Source of the DNA: Umezawaea sp049997955
GTDB taxonomy: Bacteria > Actinomycetota > Actinomycetes > Mycobacteriales > Pseudonocardiaceae
Assembly: GCA_049997955.1 (NCBI GenBank)
Contig: JAEBDY010000001.1
Location: 620,001 to 684,000, forward strand
Reading direction: 5' to 3'
Length of the DNA stretch: 64,000 nt
In this document: piece by piece, positions 41,561 through 49,457 of the stretch
Numbering within the stretch: the first letter of the stretch is position 1
How the letters are laid out: every line of letters starts with the position of its first letter
Program-made: the position numbers and the translations under genes
Notes under the pieces: generated by a model
What the model saw: only the letters and a program-made list of their open reading frames with translations
What the model was told of the DNA's origin: nothing
Databases searched by the model: none

Positions 41561-41820
41561 ACACCGAGGCGCTGGCAGGCTGGCTGCGTTCCGTCGGCGT
41601 GCCCGACGAGGTCGTGTCCATCGGCTCCGAGGCCGACAACACCTGGTGCCTGACCCGCGAGGGCGACGGCTGGGAGGTGTTCTGGCGCGAGCAGGGCAAC
41701 CGGTACGACTGGGCGCGGTTCAGCAGCGAGGACGTGGCCTGCCACTACCTGTTCGGCAGGCTCGTGTGGGCGCAGGTCGCGCGCGGCGCGGTCGGCGTGC
41801 TCAGCCCCCAAGCACCCTGA
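41557..41820 (+). CDS. Putative immunity protein to the TNT toxin
   Basis: This is a cytosolic 87-residue protein (no signal peptide or membrane segment) encoded immediately after the toxin, with overlapping stop/start (ATGA). It starts MNTEALAGWLRSVGVP and has a central WCLTREGDGWEVFWREQGNRYDWARF (in parts) with many aromatic and acidic residues. I do not recognise a named immunity family; it is much shorter than the M. tuberculosis TNT inhibitor IFT. The immunity role is inferred from position, coupling and acidity. Its last 20 bases overlap the convergent IMPase gene. Confidence 0.65.
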   Translation: MNTEALAGWLRSVGVPDEVVSIGSEADNTWCLTREGDGWEVFWREQGNRYDWARFSSEDVACHYLFGRLVWAQVARGAVGVLSPQAP

Positions 41821-42589
41821 GCGCGGCGTCGTGCAGCAGGCCGTTCGTCGAGAGCGCGCTGCCCTGGTCGTAGCGCCCGACGCCCTTGAGGTCGGTGAAG
41901 CGGCCGCCTGCCTCGGTGACGAGCACCTGCGCCGCCGCGACGTCCCACGGGTTCACGACGGCCTCCGCGGCGATGTCCATCGCGCCTTCGGCGACCAGGC
42001 AGTGCGACCAGAAGTCCCCGAACGCCCGGTTCTCCCACGTGGCGTCCATGAGCGCCAGGTAGGCGTCCTGCGAGTGGTGCTTGGCCCACGAGCCGAAGTG
42101 CGTCGTGGTCAGGTAGGCGTCTTCGAGCTCGGCCACGCGGGACACCGAGAGGCGCCGCACGCCGAAGGTGTCCGAGGAGAACGCGCCCGTGCCTGACGCG
42201 GCCCACCAGCGGCGGCCGAGCGCGGGGGCGCTGATCATGCCGACGACGGGCGTGCCGTCGACCACGAGCGCGATCAGGGTCGCCCAGGCGGGTACACCTC
42301 GCAGGAAGTTCTTCGTGCCGTCGATCGGGTCCAGCACCCAGGTGCGGCCGGGGCCGACCTCGCCGCCGCGTTCCTCGCCCGCGACGGCGTCGTCCGGGCG
42401 GTGTTCGGCGAGGAGGGCGCGCACGGCGTCCTCGACGGCGGTGTCGGCGTCGGTGACCGGCGTGCGGTCCGGTTTGCGGTCCACGACCAGGTCCAGCGCG
42501 CGGAATCGGGACGTCGTGATCAGGTCGGCGGCGTCGGCCAGCAGACGGGCAAGATCAAGATCACTCTCGTAGGTCTCCACACGAGGCAT
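41801..42589 (-). CDS. Inositol monophosphatase-family phosphatase (HisN/IMPase-like)
   Basis: This is a Mg-dependent, Li-sensitive-type sugar or histidinol phosphatase of 262 residues. The signature metal site is intact: GEERGG (about 70), WVLDPIDGTKNFLRG (about 83-97) and the C-terminal VNPWDVAAAQVLVTEAGG. ATG 42589 (MPRVETYESD) is chosen because family similarity begins shortly after; a longer frame to 42661 is Arg/Pro-rich shadow. A histidinol-phosphate phosphatase function (as for M. tuberculosis HisN) is plausible, but inositol-1-P or fructose-1,6-bisP are alternatives. The start is only 23 bases from the divergent response regulator start. Confidence 0.88.
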   Translation of the reverse strand: MPRVETYESDLDLARLLADAADLITTSRFRALDLVVDRKPDRTPVTDADTAVEDAVRALLAEHRPDDAVAGEERGGEVGPGRTWVLDPIDGTKNFLRGVPAWATLIALVVDGTPVVGMISAPALGRRWWAASGTGAFSSDTFGVRRLSVSRVAELEDAYLTTTHFGSWAKHHSQDAYLALMDATWENRAFGDFWSHCLVAEGAMDIAAEAVVNPWDVAAAQVLVTEAGGRFTDLKGVGRYDQGSALSTNGLLHDAALRVLGG

Positions 42590-42596
42590 CGTGCCA

Positions 42597-42606
42597 GGCC
42601 TAGGGT
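42597..42606. promoter_or_regulatory. Overlapping divergent -10 elements
   Basis: TAGGGT (42601-42606, plus strand) lies six bases before the response regulator GTG, and TAGGCC (42602-42597, minus strand) lies seven bases before the IMPase ATG. The two hexamers overlap, so both leaderless promoters cannot be occupied at once. Confidence 0.5.
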
Positions 42607-42612
42607 GGGTTC

Positions 42613-43287
42613 GTGAGCGTGGTCTTGTTGGCCGAGGATGACCCGGCGATCGCCGATCCACTGTCCCGAGCGCTGCAGCGCGAGGGCTACGCGGTGCACG
42701 TCGTGAACGACGGTCCCACCGCCTTGGAACTGGCCGTCGCCGGGGGCATCGACCTGCTGGTGCTCGACCTCGGCCTGCCGGGGATGGACGGGCTGGAGGT
42801 GTGCCGAAGACTCCGGTCGGGCGGCAGGGGCGTGCCCGTGCTGATGCTGACGGCCCGGTCGGACGAGGTCGACTTCGTCGTCGGCCTGGACGCGGGGGCG
42901 GACGACTACGTCGCCAAGCCGTTCCGCCTGGCCGAGCTGATGGCCCGCATCCGCGCGCTGCTGCGCCGCCGCGCCCCCGGCACGCTGGAGGTCAACGGCG
43001 TCCGGATGGACCTGGCCGCGCGCCGGGTCACCGTCGACGGGCGCGAGGTGCAGCTGGCGAACAAGGAGTTCGAGCTGCTGCGCGTGCTCATGCAGCGGTC
43101 CGGGCAGGTCGTGAACCGGGACGAGATCCTCTCCGAGGTGTGGAACGACCCCGAGCTGAAGGGCAGCAAGACGCTCGACATGCACATGTCGTGGCTGCGC
43201 CGGAAGCTCGGCGACGGCACGCTGAAGTCGGTGGAGAAGCGCATCGCGACGGTCCGCGGCGTCGGCTTCCGGTTCAACGCGGACTAG
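42613..43287 (+). CDS. OmpR/PhoB-family response regulator
   Basis: The 224-residue product has an N-terminal receiver (acidic pair EDDPA near residue 8, phosphoacceptor Asp in LLVLDLGLPGMDG near 52, Thr in MLTARSD, Lys in DYVAKPF) and a C-terminal winged helix (LANKEFELLRVLMQRSGQVVNRDEILSEVW in parts, ending TVRGVGFRF). All phosphorylation residues are present. GTG 42613 is leaderless by context. The stop overlaps the histidine kinase start by one base, so the pair is a complete two-component system. The regulon is unknown; the nearby GtrA and transport genes are possible targets. Confidence 0.95.
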   Translation: MSVVLLAEDDPAIADPLSRALQREGYAVHVVNDGPTALELAVAGGIDLLVLDLGLPGMDGLEVCRRLRSGGRGVPVLMLTARSDEVDFVVGLDAGADDYVAKPFRLAELMARIRALLRRRAPGTLEVNGVRMDLAARRVTVDGREVQLANKEFELLRVLMQRSGQVVNRDEILSEVWNDPELKGSKTLDMHMSWLRRKLGDGTLKSVEKRIATVRGVGFRFNAD

Positions 43288-44561
43288 TGCGCACCCGGAT
43301 CATGCGGGCGATCATGCTCGCGGTAGCCGTCACCGGTTTCGTGCTGGGCATCCCGCTCGGCTGGACCGCGTTGCAGCTGGTCGACGACGGCGCGCACTCC
43401 GACCTGGCCGCGAGCGCCCGGCGCATCGCCGCGGCGCTGGACGACCAGATCGCCGCCGGTACCCCGATCTCGCTGGACACCGTGCAGGTGGCGATCCCGC
43501 AGGGCGCCCACCTCTACGTCCGCTCCAACAACGGCGAACAGGAGACCGGCCCGGACCTGGGCTCCGACGTGCTCTCGGAGGAGGTGCCGATAGCGCAGGC
43601 GGGCATCGTGCGCCTGGAGATGCCCTCCGGCCCGATGCGCACCCAGCAGGCGCAGGTAGCCGTGTCCGTCGTGCTGCTCCTCGTGCTCTCGGTCGCCACC
43701 GGCACGGTCGTCGCGACGGTCACGGCCCGCAAGCTCTCCCAACCGCTGGGCCACGTGGCCGCCCGCGCGGCCCGGCTGGGCGCGGGCGACTTCCGCAACG
43801 ACGACCGCAGGCACGGCGTGGCCGAACTGGACCTGGTGTCCGAGGCGCTGGACACGTCCGCTGCCGCGCTGGCGCTGCTGGTGCAGCGCGAACGCGAACT
43901 GGTCGGCGACGTGTCCCACCAGCTGCGGAGCAGGCTGACCGCGTTGCAACTGCGCCTGGAGGCCCTGGCGGACCACGACGAGCCGGACACCGCGGCCGAG
44001 GCGGGTGCCGCGCTGGAGCAGGCGGAACGGCTGGCGGAGGTCCTGGACGAACTGCTGGCCGCCGCCCGCGCGGCCAGATCGGTGGACGCGGAACCGCTGG
44101 ACCTGCGGGCGGAGCTGTCGGCCATCGCCGAGGAGTGGCGCGAACCGCTGCGCGGTGAAGGCAGGGCCCTCAAGGTGCGCGTGCCCGACGGCATGCTCGC
44201 CAGGGCCACCCCTGGCAGGCTCCGCGAGGCGATCGGCGTGCTGCTGGACAACGCCCTGCGCCACGGGGAGGGGCCGGTGGTGCTGTCCGCGCGCAGCGAC
44301 GAATCGGCGATCGTGGTGGAGGTCAGCGACGGGGGTGCGGGGGTGCCGGACGAGCTGGCCGGCCACATCTTCGAGCGCGGGGTGTCCGGTGGTGGGTCGA
44401 CCGGTGTGGGGTTGTCGCTGGCCCGAGCGCTGGTGGACGCGGATGGTGGCAGGTTGGAACTGTCCACCGCTCGGCCGGCGACGTTTTCGGTTTTCTTGCC
44501 GGTGCCCAAGGCTCAGGACGTGGTGGGGGTGGCTTGGCGGTCGGATCACTCGCCGCGGTGA
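43287..44561 (+). CDS. Sensor histidine kinase
   Basis: The 424-residue product has TM1 (MLAVAVTGFVLGIPLGWTAL in part), an extracytoplasmic sensor of about 95 residues, TM2 (VAVSVVLLLVLSVATGTVVA, about 125-145), a HAMP linker, an H-box LVGDVSHQLRSRLTALQLRL (phosphoacceptor His near 213), an N-box LLDNALRHGEG, a G1 box SDGGAGVP and a G2 box SGGGSTGVGLSLA. GTG 43287 overlaps the response regulator stop TAG by one base. All catalytic boxes are intact. The sensor domain has no recognised fold, so the signal is unknown. Confidence 0.93.
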   Translation: MRTRIMRAIMLAVAVTGFVLGIPLGWTALQLVDDGAHSDLAASARRIAAALDDQIAAGTPISLDTVQVAIPQGAHLYVRSNNGEQETGPDLGSDVLSEEVPIAQAGIVRLEMPSGPMRTQQAQVAVSVVLLLVLSVATGTVVATVTARKLSQPLGHVAARAARLGAGDFRNDDRRHGVAELDLVSEALDTSAAALALLVQRERELVGDVSHQLRSRLTALQLRLEALADHDEPDTAAEAGAALEQAERLAEVLDELLAAARAARSVDAEPLDLRAELSAIAEEWREPLRGEGRALKVRVPDGMLARATPGRLREAIGVLLDNALRHGEGPVVLSARSDESAIVVEVSDGGAGVPDELAGHIFERGVSGGGSTGVGLSLARALVDADGGRLELSTARPATFSVFLPVPKAQDVVGVAWRSDHSPR

Positions 44562-44701
44562 TGGGGGGATTGACCAAGCGGGGGCAAGGTGGAGGGGCGC
44601 ACGAGGCTGGGTGCTGGGTGTGGCCTGCCGCAGGGTGGGAATGCACGCCGAGTCGAGCAACGGCTTCTTGGGTTCATAGCTGCTGGTGGGAGCGTGGTGG
44701 G

Positions 44702-44830
44702 TTCCCCTACGCCACCCCGCTCGCGCGATTGTCTCGATCATTTTCCTTGATTTGTCAAGGCGGGAAAGATGCCTTGACAAACGAAGGAAAATGCTGAGGG
44801 CGCTTCGGATCGGGGCGGCGTAGGGGGAGT
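44702..44830 (+). repeat. Hairpin element B, copy 3
   Basis: TTTGTCAAGGC (44751-44761), loop GGGAAAGAT (44762-44770) and GCCTTGACAAA (44771-44781) are identical to copies 1 and 2. After two unpaired positions, CATTTTCCTT pairs with AAGGAAAATG perfectly, whereas copy 2 has a mismatch there. Outer CCCTACGCC faces GGCGTAGGG. It lies between the converging histidine kinase and GtrA genes. No element A precedes it, and 44562-44701 and 44831-44915 contain nothing else I can support. Confidence 0.85.
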
Positions 44831-44915
44831 GCGTCGGGTTGGGTGGGTGCTTTGCCTGCTGCGACCTGTGGCAAGGCTGGAGGGGGCCGGGCCGGGCTGG
44901 TGCCGGGCGGGCGGG

Positions 44916-45470
44916 TTAGCTGCGCCCGAGTCCTTCGATGTCTTCAGAGATCTCCTCCGGCGCGCCCTGGCCCTTCCGGGGCCGGGCGTCCGCATCGGGG
45001 AAGACCCACTTCTTGTACCCGTACCACCGGAAGGCCATGGCGATCAGCGTGCCGATGATCTGGGCGCTGGCGAAGTCCGCGACTTCCTCGGCCAACCTGC
45101 TGACGTGCGGCTCCTGGAAGTGGAACAGGTATCGCGACACGTACAGCGGTAGCGAGTTCAGTGCGATGCCCACGCTGTTGATCAAGAAGAACAGCAGTGC
45201 CTCGTGGTGGCGTTCCCTGCCACCCCTGGTGCGGAAGGACCACTCGCGGTTCAGCACGTACGAGACGATCGTCGCGACCAGTGTGGCGATGATCTTCGCG
45301 GTGACCGGCTTGTCCACCAGGACGGTTGTCTTCAAGCCGATGAAGATGGCCGTGTCGATGACGAAGCAGGTGCCCCCGACGACGGCGAACTTCAGCAGTT
45401 CGCGGTGCTTCAACGCCAGCGAGCGGAACGGTTCGGGGAACCGGAGAACCACGTTTTCTACTGCGGACAC
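44916..45470 (-). CDS. GtrA-family membrane protein (1)
   Basis: GtrA-like proteins have four membrane helices and act in polysaccharide or teichoic-acid glycosylation, possibly flipping polyprenyl-linked sugars. The 184-residue product has LLKFAVVGGTCFVIDTAIF (TM1), a second helix near 65-85 (IIATLVATIVSYVLNREWSF), TM3 near 105-125 and TM4 near 145-160, ending YKKWVFPDADARPRK. GTG 45470 is leaderless by context: TACACT (45482-45477) is six bases upstream. It is about half identical to the next gene, so the two arose by tandem duplication. M. tuberculosis Rv3277, near purK, is the corresponding family member. Confidence 0.88.
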   Translation of the reverse strand: MSAVENVVLRFPEPFRSLALKHRELLKFAVVGGTCFVIDTAIFIGLKTTVLVDKPVTAKIIATLVATIVSYVLNREWSFRTRGGRERHHEALLFFLINSVGIALNSLPLYVSRYLFHFQEPHVSRLAEEVADFASAQIIGTLIAMAFRWYGYKKWVFPDADARPRKGQGAPEEISEDIEGLGRS

Positions 45471-45505
45471 CCAAGCAGTGTACGGAGACCGGGTTGAGGC
45501 GCAGG

Positions 45506-46066
45506 TCAGGCGACCTCGCGGTCCTCGGTTTCGGTGACCGCTCGCAACCGCCTCGTTGCCCGGACGACATCGGGGCGGGCGTCGGCCTGGGGGAAGACCC
45601 ACTTCTTCATGGCCCAGAACTTGAACGCCGTCGCGACCAGCATGCCGATGATCGAGCCGCTGACGAAGTCGGCGACCTCCTCGGTGACCAGGGAAACCGC
45701 GGGGTGCTGGAGGCCGAGGAAGTGCCGCGAGACCCACAGCGGCAGCAGGTTCAAGCCGACCGAGGCGCCGCTCACGAGGAAGAAGAGGGCGGCCTCGTGG
45801 TGACGTTCGCGACCCCCGCGCGTGTGGAACGACCACTCGCGGCTCAGCACGTACGACGCGATGACCGCGACCAGGATGCCGATGGCCTTGGCCGTGACGA
45901 CCTTCTCCTGGAGCACCGTCAGCTTCAGGGCGTACCAGACGCCGTTGTCCACGAGGAACGTCGTTCCGCCCACGACCGCGAACCTGATCAGCTCGCGGTG
46001 CTTGTTCAGCAGGAAGCGGACGGGTTCCGGCAGATGGCCCAAGGCCCGGCGTACGACTGGCAGCAC
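45506..46066 (-). CDS. GtrA-family membrane protein (2)
   Basis: This paralogue of the downstream gene has 186 residues, sharing HRELIRFAVVGGTTFLVDN, SYVLSREWSFHTRGGRERHHEA (in part) and KKWVFPQADARPD. Four hydrophobic helices are expected. GTG 46066 has TAAACT (46078-46073) six bases upstream, the same promoter layout as its paralogue, so each copy is transcribed on its own. Both copies keep the REWSF-RTRGGRERHHE cytosolic loop, the most conserved part. A role in cell-wall glycan export or decoration is inferred from the family. Confidence 0.88.
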   Translation of the reverse strand: MLPVVRRALGHLPEPVRFLLNKHRELIRFAVVGGTTFLVDNGVWYALKLTVLQEKVVTAKAIGILVAVIASYVLSREWSFHTRGGRERHHEAALFFLVSGASVGLNLLPLWVSRHFLGLQHPAVSLVTEEVADFVSGSIIGMLVATAFKFWAMKKWVFPQADARPDVVRATRRLRAVTETEDREVA

Positions 46067-46097
46067 CCCGGCAGTTTACGGATGAGTGATCAACCGA

Positions 46098-48341
46098 CTA
46101 CGGAGGGGTCGGGCAGTAGCCCGGCAGCAGGTCGCCGAGCTGCGGGGGCCACCACGGGGGCGGCGGCTGGCACGGCGGGGTCGTCGGCGCGGGCGGCGTC
46201 GTGGTGGTCGGTGGCGGAGTCGTCGTCACGACCGGCGGAGGGGTGGTCGTCGTCGGGTCGGGGACCACCGGCTCGGCCGGTGGCGGAGTCGTCGTCGTGA
46301 CGGGCGGTTGTGTGGTCGTGGGAGTGGTGGTGCCGGTGGTCGTCGGAGGTGCGGTCGTCGTCGTGGTGGTCGTGGTCGGCGGGACGATCGGTTCGACCAC
46401 GGGCGGGTGGACGCCGGGGGTCAGCGACACCGGCACCTCCACCGTCTTGGTGGCGGTGCCGAGGGTCGCGGTGACCCGCACGGTGCCGCCGCGGAACGGC
46501 AGCCCGAACGCCCACGCGGACATCCGGTACGTCCCGTCGCGCTGGAGGTCCGCCCGGCACTCGACGCGGTGCCGCTGCACCGAGCAGCCCACGTGCGGCG
46601 CGACCAGCACGATGCCGTCGTCGGTCGCGAGGGTCAGCGTCATCGGGCCCGCGTTCGTGCCGGTGTTGGTGACCGTCACGTCCAGCCGCGGGTCCCAGAA
46701 CACCTCGTGCCACCTGGTCACGGCCAGCGTGAGGTCGTCGCGCACCGGCTGGACCTCGACGGCGACCGACACCTGGACGGCCAGCGTGGTGCCAGCGGAC
46801 ACCGTGCCGGTGATCGTGCCGCCGGTCGACGTGGCGTCGGCCTGGAGGTTGAAGACGAACGTCGCCGTGCCGCCGGGCGCGATGCCCTGCGCGGTCGAGC
46901 AGCCCACCGTGCCGGTGCCCGCCGGGCAGGTGACCGACTGCTCGGCCGCGCCGTCCAGCGCCAGCAGGCGCGCGCCGCCGAACGACCCGACGGGGCCGAC
47001 CGAGCGCACGCCGGGCGGCAGGGTCAGCGCGGTGCTGGCGGGGTCCGACACGGTTTCGCCGGTGTTGCGGATGGTGATCGGCAGGGCCTTCGGCGCCTCG
47101 CCGGGCACGAGCGCGAACCCGCTGGGCACCGTCGGCACGAGCGTGGGCGGTGTCGGCTGGGGCGGGTCGGCGGGCGGGGGTTCGGCGGGGGGAGCCGGGG
47201 TCGGAGCAGGTGGCGCGGGAGGCGCGGGAGGCGCGGGTGACGGCGGGTCCGGCCGCGGCGCGGGAGCGGGCGGCGGCACGGCGGCGGGCGGCACGACCGG
47301 TTGGGCCGGGGGCGGCACCACCGGCTGCGCGGTCACGACGGCGGGCGGTTGGGCGACGGCCGGGATGCCCTGGTCGCCGCCCGAGGTCAGGCCGATCGCG
47401 ACGGCGACCGCGAGCGCGGCCCCGGACGCGGCGACACCGAACAGCTGCCGGGGCAGCGAGCCCAGCGCGCCCGCCGCGCCACCCGTTCCGGCGGCGGCCG
47501 CGGCGGCGACCGTCGCGGCGGCGGCCTTGCCCGCCCCGGCGGCGGCCAGGTAGCCCGTGACGCCGATGCCGAGCACCAGCGGCGCGACGATCGCGCGCAG
47601 CGAGCCGTTGACGTCGGCCAGCTCCGCGGCCATCGCGCGGCACCGGTCGCACTCGTCCAGGTGGGCTTCGACCTGGGTGGTCTCGCGCTTGGACAGGCCG
47701 CCGCGGGTCCACGAGCCCAGCTTGTCCACGGTCGCGCGGCACCGGTCGGACGTGGTCTCGGTCAGGTGCACCTGGAGGTAGGCCTCGCGCAGGCCTTCGC
47801 GGGCGCGGTAGGCGAGCGCGGACACGCCGTTGGCCGTCAGCCCGAGCAGCGGGGCGACCTCGGCGGGCGACTGGCCCTCGATCTCGGTGTGCCACAGCAC
47901 GGTCTGCCAGCGCTCGGGCAGCCGGGAGAACGCCCGCGCGGCCATCGACCGCTCCAGCCCGGCGACGGCGGTGTCGCTGAACGGCACGCTCACCGCTTCG
48001 GTGGACACCCCGGACACCGCGGAGACGTCGTCGGACAGTTCCACCTTCTTGTCGCGGCGGGTCTTGTCGTACGCGGTATGCCGCAAAGCGGTCAAAAGGT
48101 ATGCGCGAAAGGCTGAATCCGGACCCCGCCCACCACGGAGCGTGTCCAGTACTTTCGCGAAGGCCTCGGACACCAGGTCGTCCGCCTCGGCAGGCGAACG
48201 GGTCAGCTGGCGGGCCAGGTTGTAGGCCGCCGAAACGTGGCGTTCGTACAGCTCGCCGTAGGCGTCGATCTTCCCGCCGCGCACAGAGTCGATCAGCTCT
48301 GCGTCGCTCGGTCCCTGGACGTCAGCAGGAACGGTCGCCAC
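46098..48341 (-). CDS. ECF-type sigma factor fused to zinc-finger anti-sigma-like, membrane and extracellular domains
   Basis: One 747-residue protein carries sigma-70 region 2 (about 12-95, with ELYERHVSAAYNLARQL and DDLVSEAFAKVLDTL), region 4 (about 130-190, LPERWQTVLWHTEIEGQSPAEVAPLLGL in part), a zf-HC2-like anti-sigma motif HLDECDRCRAMAAEL (about 226-240), hydrophobic segments (about 253-274 and 305-325), a long Pro-rich linker and extracellular beta domains resembling DUF11 modules, with a Thr/Pro tail. GTG 48341 follows GGGAGG. The sigma domain would be tethered and probably self-inhibited until released. Actinobacterial ECF groups with such fused extensions (ECF52, for instance) are known; the target regulon here is not. 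Confidence 0.85.
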   Translation of the reverse strand: MATVPADVQGPSDAELIDSVRGGKIDAYGELYERHVSAAYNLARQLTRSPAEADDLVSEAFAKVLDTLRGGRGPDSAFRAYLLTALRHTAYDKTRRDKKVELSDDVSAVSGVSTEAVSVPFSDTAVAGLERSMAARAFSRLPERWQTVLWHTEIEGQSPAEVAPLLGLTANGVSALAYRAREGLREAYLQVHLTETTSDRCRATVDKLGSWTRGGLSKRETTQVEAHLDECDRCRAMAAELADVNGSLRAIVAPLVLGIGVTGYLAAAGAGKAAAATVAAAAAAGTGGAAGALGSLPRQLFGVAASGAALAVAVAIGLTSGGDQGIPAVAQPPAVVTAQPVVPPPAQPVVPPAAVPPPAPAPRPDPPSPAPPAPPAPPAPTPAPPAEPPPADPPQPTPPTLVPTVPSGFALVPGEAPKALPITIRNTGETVSDPASTALTLPPGVRSVGPVGSFGGARLLALDGAAEQSVTCPAGTGTVGCSTAQGIAPGGTATFVFNLQADATSTGGTITGTVSAGTTLAVQVSVAVEVQPVRDDLTLAVTRWHEVFWDPRLDVTVTNTGTNAGPMTLTLATDDGIVLVAPHVGCSVQRHRVECRADLQRDGTYRMSAWAFGLPFRGGTVRVTATLGTATKTVEVPVSLTPGVHPPVVEPIVPPTTTTTTTTAPPTTTGTTTPTTTQPPVTTTTPPPAEPVVPDPTTTTPPPVVTTTPPPTTTTPPAPTTPPCQPPPPWWPPQLGDLLPGYCPTPP

Positions 48342-48489
48342 GTTTTTCCTCCCTCGCAGCGGCCAGTGTGACTGACGATGTCGCTCACCGTCACCTCAAG
48401 CCCCCCGACTGGTTGGGTGAAATCCCGTCACGGCGAACCCCCGTCCGCGTCCCGTCGTAGTGAACCGACCGGGAGGGGAGACGACCCAC

Positions 48490-49257
48490 GTGGGTGTCGC
48501 ACAGGCGGAACGCGTTTTGAAGTCGAGGTGGCGCACGGCGAGCCTCGCGGCGGGCTGGGCGTTCCCCGGCGACTGGCCGCTCCGGGAGGTGGACGAGGTC
48601 TGCGCCGCGATGCTGGACACGGCCGACCCCGACGACGCGCTGGTCAGGCTCGGCCGGGCGCGGGCGGAGGCGGGCGCCGGGCTCGGCGAGACGCTGCTGG
48701 ACCTGGCCGCGCTGCACGCGGTGCTCGACGGCGACTGCGGCATGGTCTCCCCGAACATCGACGCCATGCCCGCGCGGATGCTGCGGTTGACCGCGCTGGG
48801 CTGGGCCGACGTCCTCGCGGAGGAGGTCCGCGACCGCGGTGCGGAGGACCCGCTGACCGGCCTGGCCACCCGCGGCTACCTGCGCACCCGGCTGGCCGAG
48901 CTGTACCGCGAGGCCCCCGCGCCCGACGAGCGGTACGCGCTCGTGCTGGTGGCCCTGGACCTGACCCGCGCCACCGGCTGGTCCCGCGTGGTCGCGATGA
49001 CCCTGCTCTCGGACGTGCTGCGCGTCGTCTTCGACGGCGGCGAGACCCTGGCGACCCTCGGCCCGTCGGTCGCCGTCGTCCTCACCCGCCGCGACGCGTC
49101 GCTGGCCCAGCGGCTCTCCACCCTCCGGGTGCTGGCCGCCGACCGCCTCGCCGTGGACCCGCACGTAAGACCCACCGGTCCCGCCAAGGTCTGGTCCGAG
49201 CACCTCCCCGCCACCCACCGGGGCGCGTGCGCGCTGATCGCCGCGCTGGGCCGCTGA
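48490..49257 (+). CDS. Protein with degenerate GGDEF-like domain
   Basis: In the 255-residue product, residues about 120-140 read EDPLTGLATRGYLRTRLAEL, which matches the start of GGDEF (diguanylate cyclase) domains (DxLTGLxNRRxLxxRL). Where the active-site GGDEF should be, the sequence is LGPSVAVVL, so cyclase activity is not expected. The N-terminal 110 residues are helical and unrecognised. GTG 48490 is preferred since GGAGGGG lies at 48473-48479; an upstream GTG at 48460 is in frame. The gene is divergent from the sigma fusion gene and followed by a strong terminator hairpin. A nucleotide-binding or scaffold role is possible. Confidence 0.65.
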   Translation: MGVAQAERVLKSRWRTASLAAGWAFPGDWPLREVDEVCAAMLDTADPDDALVRLGRARAEAGAGLGETLLDLAALHAVLDGDCGMVSPNIDAMPARMLRLTALGWADVLAEEVRDRGAEDPLTGLATRGYLRTRLAELYREAPAPDERYALVLVALDLTRATGWSRVVAMTLLSDVLRVVFDGGETLATLGPSVAVVLTRRDASLAQRLSTLRVLAADRLAVDPHVRPTGPAKVWSEHLPATHRGACALIAALGR

Positions 49258-49346
49258 CCCTCCGAACCACGTGCGGCCCTGTGCCGCGCCAGGGCGCTGA
49301 ACCCCTGTCCAGCACCCTTCCGGGCGGACACCCGACTCCCTGCCGG

Positions 49347-49378
49347 AACGCCCGCCGCTCCCCGGAGCGGCGGGCGTT
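49347..49378. terminator. 15-bp-arm intrinsic terminator-like hairpin
   Basis: AACGCCCGCCGCTCC (49347-49361) and its exact complement (49364-49378) flank two C bases. It lies 90 bases after the GGDEF-like gene and before the GntR promoter. Confidence 0.75.
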
Positions 49379-49392
49379 CGCGGTTCCGGGAC

Positions 49393-49443
49393 TTGACAGC
49401 CGATCAAGTGGGCCACTTAGCTAGTGTCTTAGTTGAGTGACAC
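49393..49443 (+). promoter_or_regulatory. Promoter and YtrA-type operator for the GntR-ABC operon
   Basis: TTGACA at 49393-49398 is a consensus -35, with TTAGCT or TAGCTA (49417-49423) as -10 at 18-19 bases. GTGTC (49424-49428) and GACAC (49439-49443) form an inverted repeat with ten bases between, the spacing typical of YtrA-subfamily GntR operators, placed over the transcription start. Autoregulation is expected. Confidence 0.65.
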
Positions 49444-49457
49444 AATTTGGAGGTGGC

